Position numbers and translations under genes: made by a program. The notes under the pieces were generated by a model, which had not been told where the DNA came from, ran no database searches, and worked only from the letters and a program-made list of their open reading frames with translations. A stretch of 61,732 nt of DNA from an uncultured Treponema sp. (GTDB lineage Bacteria; Spirochaetota; Spirochaetia; Treponematales; Treponemataceae). The stretch spans positions 1 to 61,732 of the forward strand of contig CAKUTI010000008.1 in the NCBI GenBank assembly GCA_934691925.1, read 5' to 3'. Below, piece by piece: positions 18,401-26,633 of the stretch (position 1 is the first letter of the stretch; each line of letters begins with the position of its first letter).

Positions 18401-18506
18401 TTTCTAAAGCTCCTTTTAGATTAGACGGTTTATTTTTCGATTATACAACTTTCTAGGCGGAAAAGTCTATCTCAATAGGTCAAAAATCGTTATACTTTGG
18501 AGCATT

Positions 18507-19685
18507 ATGGCAACAATTTACGAAAAAGCACTTGAAAAACACGGTGAATGGAAAGGCAAGATTTCAGCTGAGCTTAAAATGCCTTTGAACACAAGAGATG
18601 ACTTGTCGCTCGCTTACACGCCGGGCGTTGCAGAGCCTTGCCGCCAGATTCATAAAAATCCTGATGACGTTTATAAATACACTTGGAAAGGAAACACGAT
18701 TGCAGTCGTTTCTGACGGAACCGCCGTTCTTGGTCTTGGAGACATCGGGCCTGCCGCAGGGCTTCCTGTAATGGAAGGAAAATGCGCATTGTTCAAGCGT
18801 TTTGCCGGAGTTGACGCCGTTCCTCTTTGCATTGATACAAAAGACCCGCAGAAAATCATTGAATTCTGCAGGCAGATTGCGCCGACTTTCGGAGGAATCA
18901 ATCTTGAGGACATTTCAGCTCCGCGCTGTGTTGAAGTTGAGCGCACGCTCATAAAAGAGCTTGATATTCCTGTTTTCCATGACGACCAGCACGGAACTGC
19001 GATTGTCGTTACAGCCGCCGTAATGAACGCGCTTAAAGTCGCCGGAAAAAGGCCGGAGGACTGCACTCTTGTCGTTTCTGGAACTGGAGCGGCCGGCTCT
19101 TCGATTATCCGCATGCTTCACGCTTTCGGAATCGGAAAAATCTACGGATTCAACATCAACGGAATTGTAATCAAGGACGACTGTGATAAATACGACTTTT
19201 TGACGAAAGAACTCACGGAAATCACAAATCCTGACAACCGCCGCATGACGATGAAAGAGGCTTTTGTCGGGGCTGATATTTTCGTTGGAGTTTCCGCGCC
19301 GAATCTTGTCACAGAAGAAATGGTGAAGTCTATGGCTCCAAAATCGATAATTTTCGCGATGGCAAATCCAGAGCCTGAAATCACTTATGAGAAGGCGAAA
19401 GCCGCCGGAGCTTACATTATCGGAACTGGACGCTCTGACTATCCTAACCAGATTAACAATATTCTTGCTTTCCCAGGGCTTTTCCGCGGAGCTTTGGACT
19501 GCCGGGCAACAAAAATCACTGAGGAGATGAAGATTGCGGCTAGCCGCGGACTTGCTTCCCTTGTCTCTGATTCTGAGCTTTGCCCTGAAAAAATCATTCC
19601 TGACGCGTTTGACGAGCGTGTCGCGAAAGTTGTCGCGAAAGCCGTTGCGGACGAGGCTAGAAAGGCGGGGCTTGCGCGAATCTAA
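18507..19685 (+). CDS. NAD(P)-dependent malic enzyme
   Basis: A 392-residue decarboxylating malate dehydrogenase of the short bacterial type, converting malate to pyruvate, CO2 and NAD(P)H. Motifs are LAYTPGVAEPCR, GDIGPAAGLPVMEGKCALFKRFAGVDAVPLCIDT, NLEDISAPRCVEVE with metal-binding acids, HDDQHGTA, and the dinucleotide site VVSGTGAAGSS. It lacks the C-terminal phosphotransacetylase-like domain of MaeB. A TATACT box ends 10 bases before the ATG and GGAG lies between them, so the leader would be very short. The cofactor cannot be decided from sequence alone. Confidence 0.93.
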   Translation: MATIYEKALEKHGEWKGKISAELKMPLNTRDDLSLAYTPGVAEPCRQIHKNPDDVYKYTWKGNTIAVVSDGTAVLGLGDIGPAAGLPVMEGKCALFKRFAGVDAVPLCIDTKDPQKIIEFCRQIAPTFGGINLEDISAPRCVEVERTLIKELDIPVFHDDQHGTAIVVTAAVMNALKVAGKRPEDCTLVVSGTGAAGSSIIRMLHAFGIGKIYGFNINGIVIKDDCDKYDFLTKELTEITNPDNRRMTMKEAFVGADIFVGVSAPNLVTEEMVKSMAPKSIIFAMANPEPEITYEKAKAAGAYIIGTGRSDYPNQINNILAFPGLFRGALDCRATKITEEMKIAASRGLASLVSDSELCPEKIIPDAFDERVAKVVAKAVADEARKAGLARI

Positions 19686-19712
19686 AAAATCAAAGATGGT
19701 AGGAGAAGAGAC

Positions 19713-20513
19713 TTGAACAGACGCTTAAAAATCATTGTAGCTTTTGTTCTCTCTTTTCTTCTGCTTTCTTGCGCGTTTTCAATGGAGATAAAGTCTCTTA
19801 TTCCGGTTGACGGCGTAAGATGGACTTTGGAAACTACAGAAGGCTCTCAGAACATTGAGAATGCGCTGATTTCGAGCGCGGACGGAAACGCGACTTATAC
19901 AAAGCAGGTCTTGTCCGCGCGTGGAATTCTGTTCCATTCCTTTTTTGAGGACATTTTGCTTACAAGCGCGCAGCTTTCGTTTGGATTCAGCCAAAAGCAG
20001 CAGTTTTTATGGACTGAGCAGCCTGATTTTATCCACGAGATTGGGCTTAGCGGAAATTTGCGCTCTGTCGGGCTTGATGTCCAGAAGCTTTTTCCGATGT
20101 GGCAGACAAGAAAGGCGACGCTCGCGCTGTTCGGCTCCTACTCTTATTTTGAAGTCTCCTATGACGATGAGCAGAACGGAATTTCAGGCGACACCTTTGT
20201 CTACAATTCTTTTTCGGGCGGAATTCAAGGCTCTTTCAATTTTTCAAGAATTTTTTCACAGCACGGATACGTTTCCTATTCGCCTCTTGTCGTTTTCGGA
20301 ACTAAGATGAGCACAGTTCAGTTTCTTAACTACGGATTTGAATTCCGCACGGAGACTCATCCGGTCTCGTTCACGCTTTTCTATAACGCGAAGCGCGCGT
20401 TCAGGCAGGAGGGGCGCACTTGGTTTGATGGAATCTACAAGAATATGAAATCGTCTGAGGTCGGATTCTCGTTCCACTGGAATTTCAGGAAGAAGAAAAA
20501 ATCTGAATATTAG
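19713..20513 (+). CDS. Predicted outer-membrane/periplasmic beta-barrel-like protein, function unknown
   Basis: A 266-residue protein with an N-terminal export signal (MNRRLKIIVAFVLSFLLLSCAFS). LLSC could be a lipobox, or cleavage could fall after AFS. The rest alternates aromatic and polar residues in beta-strand style (LFGSYSYFEVSY, FSGGIQGSFNFSR, VGFSFHWNF) and ends in a basic tail KKKKSEY. No family is recognised. The start is TTG 19713, supported by AGGAG at 19701-19705. It follows malic enzyme by 27 bases and may be read through from it. Downstream lies the 22-base repeat array. Confidence 0.65.
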   Translation: MNRRLKIIVAFVLSFLLLSCAFSMEIKSLIPVDGVRWTLETTEGSQNIENALISSADGNATYTKQVLSARGILFHSFFEDILLTSAQLSFGFSQKQQFLWTEQPDFIHEIGLSGNLRSVGLDVQKLFPMWQTRKATLALFGSYSYFEVSYDDEQNGISGDTFVYNSFSGGIQGSFNFSRIFSQHGYVSYSPLVVFGTKMSTVQFLNYGFEFRTETHPVSFTLFYNAKRAFRQEGRTWFDGIYKNMKSSEVGFSFHWNFRKKKKSEY

Positions 20514-20629
20514 GAAGCTATCGGAGAGTCATAGTAGACTGTCCTTAAAACGATGTGGCAGAAATGGTCGGGGCAGGAAGTCTTGAATCAAATTCGGCGC
20601 ATAATCTTTAATTTTTTTAAGAATATTTC

Positions 20630-20805
20630 TGAAATTCTGAAGGAAGCCTACCTTCGCACTGAAGTAAGCCTAGCTAAGAGCTGAAGTAAGGCTTCCTAAG
20701 ACCTGAAGGAAGTATACCTTCAGTCTTTAGGAAGTATACCTTTAGTCTTTAGGAAGTATTCCTTTAGTCCTTAGGAAGTATACCTTCAGTTTTAAAGACC
20801 GCAGG
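20630..20805. repeat. Tandem array of eight 22-base units between convergent genes
   Basis: Units start at 20630, 20652, 20674, 20696, 20718, 20740, 20762 and 20784, with no spacers. Later units are nearly identical: each starts CTT[CT]AGT, has the core TTAGGAAG and ends TATAC (or TATTC). Earlier units are degenerate, with the cores TGAAGGAAG and TGAAGTAAG. Adjacent units form hairpins, for example CTGAAGG (20703-20709) with CCTTCAG (20717-20723) and AGGAA with TTCCT near 20751-20763. The last unit is degraded and abuts the stop codon of the radical SAM gene. This is a minisatellite-like array, not CRISPR. Confidence 0.8.
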
Positions 20806-20807
20806 CT

Positions 20808-23030
20808 CTAGTCAATCTCACAAAGCCCTTTTCCCCGAAATCTTGATTCAGCCGCGCTGTCTTTTTCCGTGTACGCTTCTCCCATGTAGAACCAGAGGCT
20901 TTTCCCTTTTGAAACGCTGATTTTCTCTCCGCCGAGCCAGGATTTCTCTTTTGACTTTCCTGAATCTGCCGGATTTTGCGTCTCAGAGAATATTTTGTCC
21001 CTGTTTTTCTCGTATTTTTCAATCAGATTCGCGATAAAGTCCGGCGGAACTGTCGGGCGCGGAACTTGGAAACTGAAGCATTTTTGGACTGGCTTTTTCA
21101 GGTCGCGGCCGTGCATCCATTCGTTAAGCGAGTAGTCGAGCGAAGCCCCGTACTTTTCCGATGATTTCTCGCCCTCAAAATGAAGCCCGTTCTTTGCGAA
21201 AAGCGGCGTTTCCTTTTCATTAAAAATCGGCTTCAAGTCTTTTATCAGTCCCTGCTTCCATTCATTGAAGACTCTTGAATGGCGCGTGAGGACGAATTTG
21301 TGCCAGAAGCTCGAATCCAAAAGTCCGTTCTCGTAGAACTGCCGCAGCGTCTCCATCGAATTTATCAAGTCCTGCGGCTTTTCCCACCAGTAGCCGTAAA
21401 TCATATACGCGTGGACTAGAACGCCGGCTTCCTTGAATGCGCAGCATGCGGCGACAATCGAGTCCAAATCAGTTCCCTTGTGAATAGCGTTAAGGCCGTT
21501 TCCAGTCGCGCTTTCAAGCCCCGCGCTGACTCCGATAAGCCCTCCATAGGCAAGAAAATCTGCGACATCGCGGGTGAAGTATTTTTCAAAGCGGATATTT
21601 CCCCACCAGGTAATAGGCGAGCCGTGCGCAATGTTCTCCTTTGCAAACTGAACCATAAGGACTGGCGGCATCGCCTCGTCAACAAAATGGATTCCCCAGA
21701 TGTTTTTATCCTCGCACTGCCGGTAGATTTCCTCGTAAAGTTTTTTCACGTTTGTCGGCTGGAAGCCGCAGACATAGTCGAGCGTAACGTCGCAGAACGC
21801 GCATTTGTGCCAGTAGCAGCCGTGCGCCATGTAAATCTTAATCCATGCGCCGTCAGACCAGAGCCTGTGCATCGGGTTTGTGTCGTCAATCAGGCGCGGA
21901 TAAAGCGAGAAGTCGATGTCAGAAAAATCCGGGATTAAAGTTGAGGTCGTGTTTTTCTCAAAGAGAATGTCTTCCTTTGCCGGATTTGCCTCGACTGTTA
22001 TCTTTGTTTTCTGCTCGGAATCTTCTGTTTTTGATGATGAGAACTGCCGGAGCTTGTAAATCGGCGGAAAATTTGAATCTTTTATGCTTAAATTTTCATC
22101 ATTTCCGAAATTTTCAGACTTTTCAAAATGATTTTCAAGATTCTTGAGAAGCGTCCTGTAGCTTGCGTATCCGCGGTCAAAGCAGAGCGCGTCTGTGTAT
22201 TTTGCGAGTGCTGGCTCTTTTGTCTCCCGAAGCTCCGTGTTCACAAATCCGCCGCCGAAAGAGATATAAATTTTTTTCTCAAAATGAGACTTGAAGAATT
22301 TTCCTGTCGCAAGAGCGGCCGCGAAAGTTCCCGGAAAAGGAACTGAAACCAGAACCAGAATTTTTTCGCCGTTTTGGATGTTGGAAAGCCAGTTTGCCTC
22401 ATTTTTATCCAAAAAAAGTTTTTCAAGAAGCGGAACGTAAAAATGCTTTAGAACCGGGCTTTCCGCTCCTTTCTCAATTTCGTTAAAAGATGACTCGCTG
22501 ATTGTGAGGCTTTCCGCGTAGCGCACGAGCGAGAAATTCTTGTCAAAAGCGATTGTGATGAAATCTGCCAAATCCGCAAGCGCTAAGCTTGCAAGAGCGC
22601 GGGCATCATCGGTTGTAAGGTCGTGCTCAAGATTTGAAAGATAGTTCTCCATTCTGTTTCCGCGCGGAACGTGCGCTCCAAAGCAGAATCTGTGCGCGTT
22701 TTCAAATCCTTGTCCGCGCAGAATCGCGGTGATTTTGTCTATCCAGCTTATCCAGAGATTTTTTTCCGAGACGTACCGCCTTAGATTAAAGGCCGTCGCC
22801 TCGTCTTCAGATTTTTCAGCCTTTTCCGCGATATTAAGCGCGTTTTTTGAAGCGAGAGAAAAAAGTTTTTCAAGCCCTGATTTTGAGAAAATCTCGTAGA
22901 AAAGTTTTATGTTCAAGTCCAGCCATTTTGTCTGGCAATTCTGGCTTTTGAAAAATGCGGAAAGATAAGCTCCGCTCGGGTACGCTGTGTTAAGCTGCAT
23001 TAGCGGCGGCTGAAGAATCAAAACGTTCAT
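20808..23030 (-). CDS. B12-binding-domain radical SAM protein
   Basis: A 740-residue protein of the COG1032 type. The N-terminus (MNVLILQPPLMQLNTAYPSGAYLSAFFKS) looks like a cobalamin-binding domain start. A variable region of about 350 residues follows, then the radical SAM core with HGCYWHKCAFC: Cys405, Cys410 and Cys413 in a CX4CX2C spacing instead of the usual CX3CX2C. Downstream are WWGNIRFEKYF, GVSAGLESATGNGLNAIHKG and YMIYGYWWEKPQD, expected for the barrel. The substrate is unknown; relatives act in lipid, cofactor or natural-product methylation and rearrangement. The ATG at 23030 is preferred over one 45 bases upstream because the family starts there; a TAAAAT box ends 8 bases upstream and there is no Shine-Dalgarno. 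Confidence 0.85.
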   Translation of the reverse strand: MNVLILQPPLMQLNTAYPSGAYLSAFFKSQNCQTKWLDLNIKLFYEIFSKSGLEKLFSLASKNALNIAEKAEKSEDEATAFNLRRYVSEKNLWISWIDKITAILRGQGFENAHRFCFGAHVPRGNRMENYLSNLEHDLTTDDARALASLALADLADFITIAFDKNFSLVRYAESLTISESSFNEIEKGAESPVLKHFYVPLLEKLFLDKNEANWLSNIQNGEKILVLVSVPFPGTFAAALATGKFFKSHFEKKIYISFGGGFVNTELRETKEPALAKYTDALCFDRGYASYRTLLKNLENHFEKSENFGNDENLSIKDSNFPPIYKLRQFSSSKTEDSEQKTKITVEANPAKEDILFEKNTTSTLIPDFSDIDFSLYPRLIDDTNPMHRLWSDGAWIKIYMAHGCYWHKCAFCDVTLDYVCGFQPTNVKKLYEEIYRQCEDKNIWGIHFVDEAMPPVLMVQFAKENIAHGSPITWWGNIRFEKYFTRDVADFLAYGGLIGVSAGLESATGNGLNAIHKGTDLDSIVAACCAFKEAGVLVHAYMIYGYWWEKPQDLINSMETLRQFYENGLLDSSFWHKFVLTRHSRVFNEWKQGLIKDLKPIFNEKETPLFAKNGLHFEGEKSSEKYGASLDYSLNEWMHGRDLKKPVQKCFSFQVPRPTVPPDFIANLIEKYEKNRDKIFSETQNPADSGKSKEKSWLGGEKISVSKGKSLWFYMGEAYTEKDSAAESRFRGKGLCEID

Positions 23031-23054
23031 AGAAAAGCATTTTAGTTTGATTTC

Positions 23055-23073
23055 GCATAAAACTCTACAGAGC
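23055..23073. repeat. Operator-like direct repeat, copy 1
   Basis: GCATAAAACTCTACAGAGC, repeated 64 bases away at 23119-23137 with one change. The core CTCTAYAGAG is a palindrome. It lies in the divergent promoter region of the radical SAM gene and the lipoprotein gene. Confidence 0.55.
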
Positions 23074-23118
23074 AACTTTCGCGGTTTTTGAAATCGTTTT
23101 CAGATGGCTTGCGTTCTT

Positions 23119-23137
23119 GCATAAAACTCTATAGAGC
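23119..23137. repeat. Operator-like direct repeat, copy 2
   Basis: GCATAAAACTCTATAGAGC. Here the core CTCTATAGAG is a perfect 10-base palindrome. Candidate binding site for a dimeric regulator. Confidence 0.55.
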
Positions 23138-23229
23138 GTGTTTTGTTCCGTAACTTTGAAATCCGTGCTATATTTTTATCTATAAAATCTATAAGCGATA
23201 TAGATGAATTTTGCCGGAGAGAGACAATA

Positions 23230-23919
23230 ATGAAGAGTAAAATCAAGGAAATCGGGGCTGCTTTTTTAATTCTCGCGCTTTTTTCCTCGTGCGTCTCAAC
23301 TTACAACACAGTCGATGTTGACATTATCTCTGATTCTCCTGAAAACGGCTCGATTCATTATGTCCGAAAAAGCGAGAACATAAAGTCGAAAAACACGTTT
23401 GACGGAAAGCTCCTCGCTTACTACACGTTCGGCTATCCTTTTGTGGTCTTGGGCTGCACAGTCCGCGAGACTGGGCGCGTGGCAGGATATTCCGCGCTGA
23501 ATCTGCTTCTCGGGGCGTTCTCTTACAGCTCAATAAAACAGGGAGATGATGACGCTGGATTTTCGTTCGCGTTTCCGAACACAAAAAAGGCAAGGCAGGA
23601 TTATATTGATTTTCAGGAAGAATATCAGAATTCTGATTTGTACAAGTACAGAAAATACCGGAAAATTCTTCATAAGGCGGAAGTCACGAAGCAGGATTTA
23701 ATAGAAGAGATTGACTGGAACGACGAGACAAAGGTGATTTCCTCGACTTCCGAGACGATAAAGGTTCAGGCGAGCATCGGAAAGTCAGCGGCGCAGGTCT
23801 CAAAGAAAGCCTCTCTGATTGGAAGCAGGATTGGGGCTGTAGCCTCAGTTGTTTTCGCTGTTCCAAGCTATATTGTCGGGCTTGCTGTTGGAGCTTATCT
23901 TGAAAGCAGCGGCGATTGA
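23230..23919 (+). CDS. Lipoprotein, function unknown
   Basis: A 229-residue protein with a lipoprotein signal: basic start MKSKIKEIG, hydrophobic AAFLILALF, lipobox FSSC at about residues 18-21. The middle has a hydrophobic stretch (LLAYYTFGYPFVVLGCTV), and the C-terminus ends in a glycine-rich hydrophobic segment (IGAVASVVFAVPSYIVGLAVGAYL), which may dip into a membrane. ATG 23230 is chosen over an upstream in-frame start because GGAGAGAGA precedes it and the signal peptide then begins correctly. It is followed at 31 bases by a second lipoprotein and probably forms an operon with it. Confidence 0.75.
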   Translation: MKSKIKEIGAAFLILALFSSCVSTYNTVDVDIISDSPENGSIHYVRKSENIKSKNTFDGKLLAYYTFGYPFVVLGCTVRETGRVAGYSALNLLLGAFSYSSIKQGDDDAGFSFAFPNTKKARQDYIDFQEEYQNSDLYKYRKYRKILHKAEVTKQDLIEEIDWNDETKVISSTSETIKVQASIGKSAAQVSKKASLIGSRIGAVASVVFAVPSYIVGLAVGAYLESSGD

Positions 23920-23950
23920 AATGCGAATTTTATTTTAATAGGAGATTTTT

Positions 23951-24499
23951 ATGAAAAAAATTCTTACTGTTTTGGGAATGTGTTTGACATTCGGATTTGT
24001 TGTGAGCTGCGGCTCTACGAAAAATGTTGCGTCGGCAAGCAGCGATGTGCCTTCTTGGTACATTCTTGAGCCTGAGTCAAAAGACGGAATTTACGGAACA
24101 GGTCAGGCTTTAATGGCGGATTTTGACACCTCTCTAAAGATGGCGGAGGCGAACGCCTACAGCAGCCTTTCAAGAAAAGTCACAACGGTTGTGAAAGATG
24201 TTACGCAGTCGATGGTTTCAGGCTCGAAGACTGACACCATTAAAGGCTTTGAGGACAACGCTCTTCAGATTTCAAACGCGACTTTGACAGGCGCGAGAAG
24301 AACGAATTTCTATCAGGGAAAGGACGGAACAGTCTATATTCAGGTTTTCCTTCCTTATAAAACAGAAGTTGACGCTCTGAACAAGACCGCCGAGCAGTAC
24401 GAGATTTCTGCGGAGTATTTGGCAAGCCAGGCGAAAATGCAGGAGGCCTACGAGAAATATTTCTCGAACGGCAAGGCGAAAACTTCGGCTGTCGAGTAA
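23951..24499 (+). CDS. LPP20-like lipoprotein
   Basis: A 182-residue lipoprotein: signal MKKILTVLGMCLTFGFVVSC with lipobox VVSC, then a short Ser/Ala linker. The domain starts VPSWYILEPESKDGIYGTGQA, as in the LPP20 family, and continues with an AEANAYSSLSRK helix and a beta segment KDGTVYIQVFLPY. LPP20-type proteins are surface or periplasmic lipoproteins of unclear function. GGAG precedes the ATG, and the gene is probably co-transcribed with the preceding lipoprotein. Confidence 0.75.
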   Translation: MKKILTVLGMCLTFGFVVSCGSTKNVASASSDVPSWYILEPESKDGIYGTGQALMADFDTSLKMAEANAYSSLSRKVTTVVKDVTQSMVSGSKTDTIKGFEDNALQISNATLTGARRTNFYQGKDGTVYIQVFLPYKTEVDALNKTAEQYEISAEYLASQAKMQEAYEKYFSNGKAKTSAVE

Positions 24500-24535
24500 A
24501 CGCACTCCGCTGAACTGCAATGACGATTTTTTGTG

Positions 24536-24596
24536 CGGACTTTCAGCAACGCAAATTTAGCGATTTTTAATTTTCAAGAGCTGAAAGTCCGTTGTT
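24536..24596. terminator. Bidirectional terminator between lipoprotein and oxidoreductase genes
   Basis: Perfect 12-bp stem CGGACTTTCAGC (24536-24547) and GCTGAAAGTCCG (24580-24591) with a 32-base AT-rich loop. TTGTTTT follows on the plus side and AAAAAA-rich sequence precedes it. Confidence 0.7.
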
Positions 24597-24605
24597 TTCA
24601 AAAAA

Positions 24606-25661
24606 TCAGAAATAAAGACTGTTTTTCAAAACTTCCTTTATTTCTTCAAGAATCCGCAGGTCTTCAACCGCGTCTTCAAGCGGCGAGAGAATTGCGGATT
24701 TTCCGTCTAGAAAGTCCGCCGCGTTCTGAACCATTCCGCTGAAATATCTCGTCTTTTTTGGGAATTTTGTCTTCTGCCGTGTCAAAGAGTAAAATCCTGA
24801 GTAAAGTTTTGATTCCTTTCTTAGATAAAATTCGTGGATTCCGTTTCCGACAACGATTTTTCCGAGCGTTCCTAAAATCTCGATTCTGAATTCAAAGAAT
24901 TTGCTTCTTCCGCTCATCTTTATCTGGATTTCTGGAATTTTTTTTGTTTTATAGCTTGCAGTAAAATTTCGCACAATATTTTTCTCGTCTTTGAAGATTC
25001 CTGTAACAGCCGGATTTTCAAGTTTTTCATTTTTTAGATAGTCCGAAAGCAGAAAATTCACGATGTCAACGAGATGAGTTCCGTCGTGAATCAAGGAATA
25101 GCTTCCGTCTTTTTCAAATTCCGGCGCGTAGACACGAAGTCCTGAGTCAAGTTCTGCCGAAACAGTCTGGATTTCCCCGATTTTTGGAAGAAGATTTTTT
25201 GCGAGAATGTAGTCTTTTGAAAAACGCCGCTCGTGGTTCACCATTACAGGAACTTTTTGTTCTTTTGATGCGGCGAGAATTTTTTCCGCTTCTTCCATAT
25301 TGAGCGCGGCTGGTTTTTCAAGAATTACAAGCCTAGGCTTTTGCGCGATTGCTTTTATACATTCTTCAAGATGGCTTTCCTCGTTCACCGCGACTGTTAT
25401 TATGTCGGTTTCCGGAAGATTTTTGTAAAGCTCGTCGCTTGAAGAGAACGCGAGCGCGTCTGAAATGTGCTTTCTTGCATATTTTTTCCATTTTTTTAAG
25501 TTTTCAGGATTTTTGTCTGCGGCGGCTTTTAAGCTGATTCTCTTGTTTTTTATAAGAGCCATTGTGTGGCTTGCCGGCTGCTCGCGCTTTTTGTCGAGTC
25601 CGAGCGAGAATCCGATTCTTCCGGCTCCAATCAGGACGGCCTTGTAACGGTTTTGCTTCAT
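24606..25661 (-). CDS. Gfo/Idh/MocA family oxidoreductase
   Basis: A 351-residue NAD(P)-dependent sugar dehydrogenase-like protein. The Rossmann start is MKQNRYKAVLIGAGRIGFSLG, and the family motif is VILEKPAALNMEEA with the conserved EKP lysine. The C-terminal substrate domain includes HDGTHLVDIVNFLL, where the GTHLVD His/Asp pair fits the catalytic site. The substrate is unknown. The frame extends upstream by 38 codons, but ATG 25661 gives the conserved start; the longer form would also overlap the divergent mrp gene. It is divergent from mrp. Confidence 0.85.
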   Translation of the reverse strand: MKQNRYKAVLIGAGRIGFSLGLDKKREQPASHTMALIKNKRISLKAAADKNPENLKKWKKYARKHISDALAFSSSDELYKNLPETDIITVAVNEESHLEECIKAIAQKPRLVILEKPAALNMEEAEKILAASKEQKVPVMVNHERRFSKDYILAKNLLPKIGEIQTVSAELDSGLRVYAPEFEKDGSYSLIHDGTHLVDIVNFLLSDYLKNEKLENPAVTGIFKDEKNIVRNFTASYKTKKIPEIQIKMSGRSKFFEFRIEILGTLGKIVVGNGIHEFYLRKESKLYSGFYSLTRQKTKFPKKTRYFSGMVQNAADFLDGKSAILSPLEDAVEDLRILEEIKEVLKNSLYF

Positions 25662-25758
25662 ATCTTTAGTTTCGGATAAAATTTGCCAGTATTTGAGCGG
25701 CCTATATTCTCTTTGACTTATGGCAGTGAATTGATTATCTTTAAATTGAGGTACGAAT

Positions 25759-26589
25759 ATGGCGGAAAATTGCACTCACGACTGCTCTACATGCGGCTCA
25801 AGCTGCAAGTCAAAAGATTTGCGGGTTCAGCTTAGAAAAGGCAGCTGCGTTAAGAAAGTAATCGGTGTTGTTTCGGGAAAGGGCGGCGTCGGAAAATCGC
25901 TTGTGACGGCTCTTCTTGCTTCAAAAATGCAGAAGCACGGCTATAATGTCGCGGTTCTTGATGCTGATATTACAGGCCCTTCAATTCCGACTTCTTTTGG
26001 AGTGGGCGAGGAAAAGGCTCTTGGAGATAAAAACGGAACGATTTACCCGGTAAAGACAAAGTCTGGAATTCAGCTTATGAGCATGAATTTTCTTCTTGAG
26101 CATGAGACTGACCCGGTTCTGTGGCGCGGACCTGTTATTGCAGGCGCGGTAAAGCAGTTCTGGACTGACGTTGCATGGGACGATGTTGATTATATGTTTG
26201 TGGATATGCCTCCGGGAACTGGAGATGTTCCGCTCACGGTTTTCCAGAGCCTTCCTGTTGACGGAATAATTGTTGTCTCGTCTCCTCAGCAGCTTGTGCG
26301 CGTCATTGTGGAAAAAGCAGTGAAAATGGCAGAGATGATGAAAATTCCGATTCTCGGGCTTGTCGAGAATATGAGCTACGTCAAATGCCCTGACTGCGGA
26401 AAGGAAATCAAGATTTACGGCGAAAGCAACATCAACGGAATCGCAAAAGACTACGGAATTCCAGTTCTTGCCCGGATTCCTATTGCGGAGGATATTTCAA
26501 AGGCTGTTGACGAGGGCGACATCGAGAATTTGGCTTCTGAATTCTTGGATGCGGCTGTTTCACAGATTGAGGGCCTTATCCGCGGATAA
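25759..26589 (+). CDS. mrp: Mrp/NBP35-type P-loop ATPase, iron-sulfur cluster carrier
   Basis: A 276-residue ATPase. The N-terminus has a cysteine motif Cys5-X3-Cys9-X2-Cys12-X3-Cys16, like NBP35-type proteins. The deviant Walker A VVSGKGGVGKS, the switch DADITGPSIP and FVDMPPGTGDVPLT follow, and a C-terminal CPDC pair would bridge an Fe-S cluster in a dimer. Its family role is to assemble and hand over Fe-S clusters. It lies 44 bases upstream of the dihydrouridine synthase gene and is probably co-transcribed with it. Confidence 0.92.
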   Translation: MAENCTHDCSTCGSSCKSKDLRVQLRKGSCVKKVIGVVSGKGGVGKSLVTALLASKMQKHGYNVAVLDADITGPSIPTSFGVGEEKALGDKNGTIYPVKTKSGIQLMSMNFLLEHETDPVLWRGPVIAGAVKQFWTDVAWDDVDYMFVDMPPGTGDVPLTVFQSLPVDGIIVVSSPQQLVRVIVEKAVKMAEMMKIPILGLVENMSYVKCPDCGKEIKIYGESNINGIAKDYGIPVLARIPIAEDISKAVDEGDIENLASEFLDAAVSQIEGLIRG

Positions 26590-26633
26590 AAGCGCGCCAT
26601 GCAAAATTTCCAGAAACTCACGGATGAATCTCA

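Noticed and set aside
20630..20805. CRISPR array
   Set aside because: The 22-base units are directly abutted with no unique spacers, and no cas gene is present.
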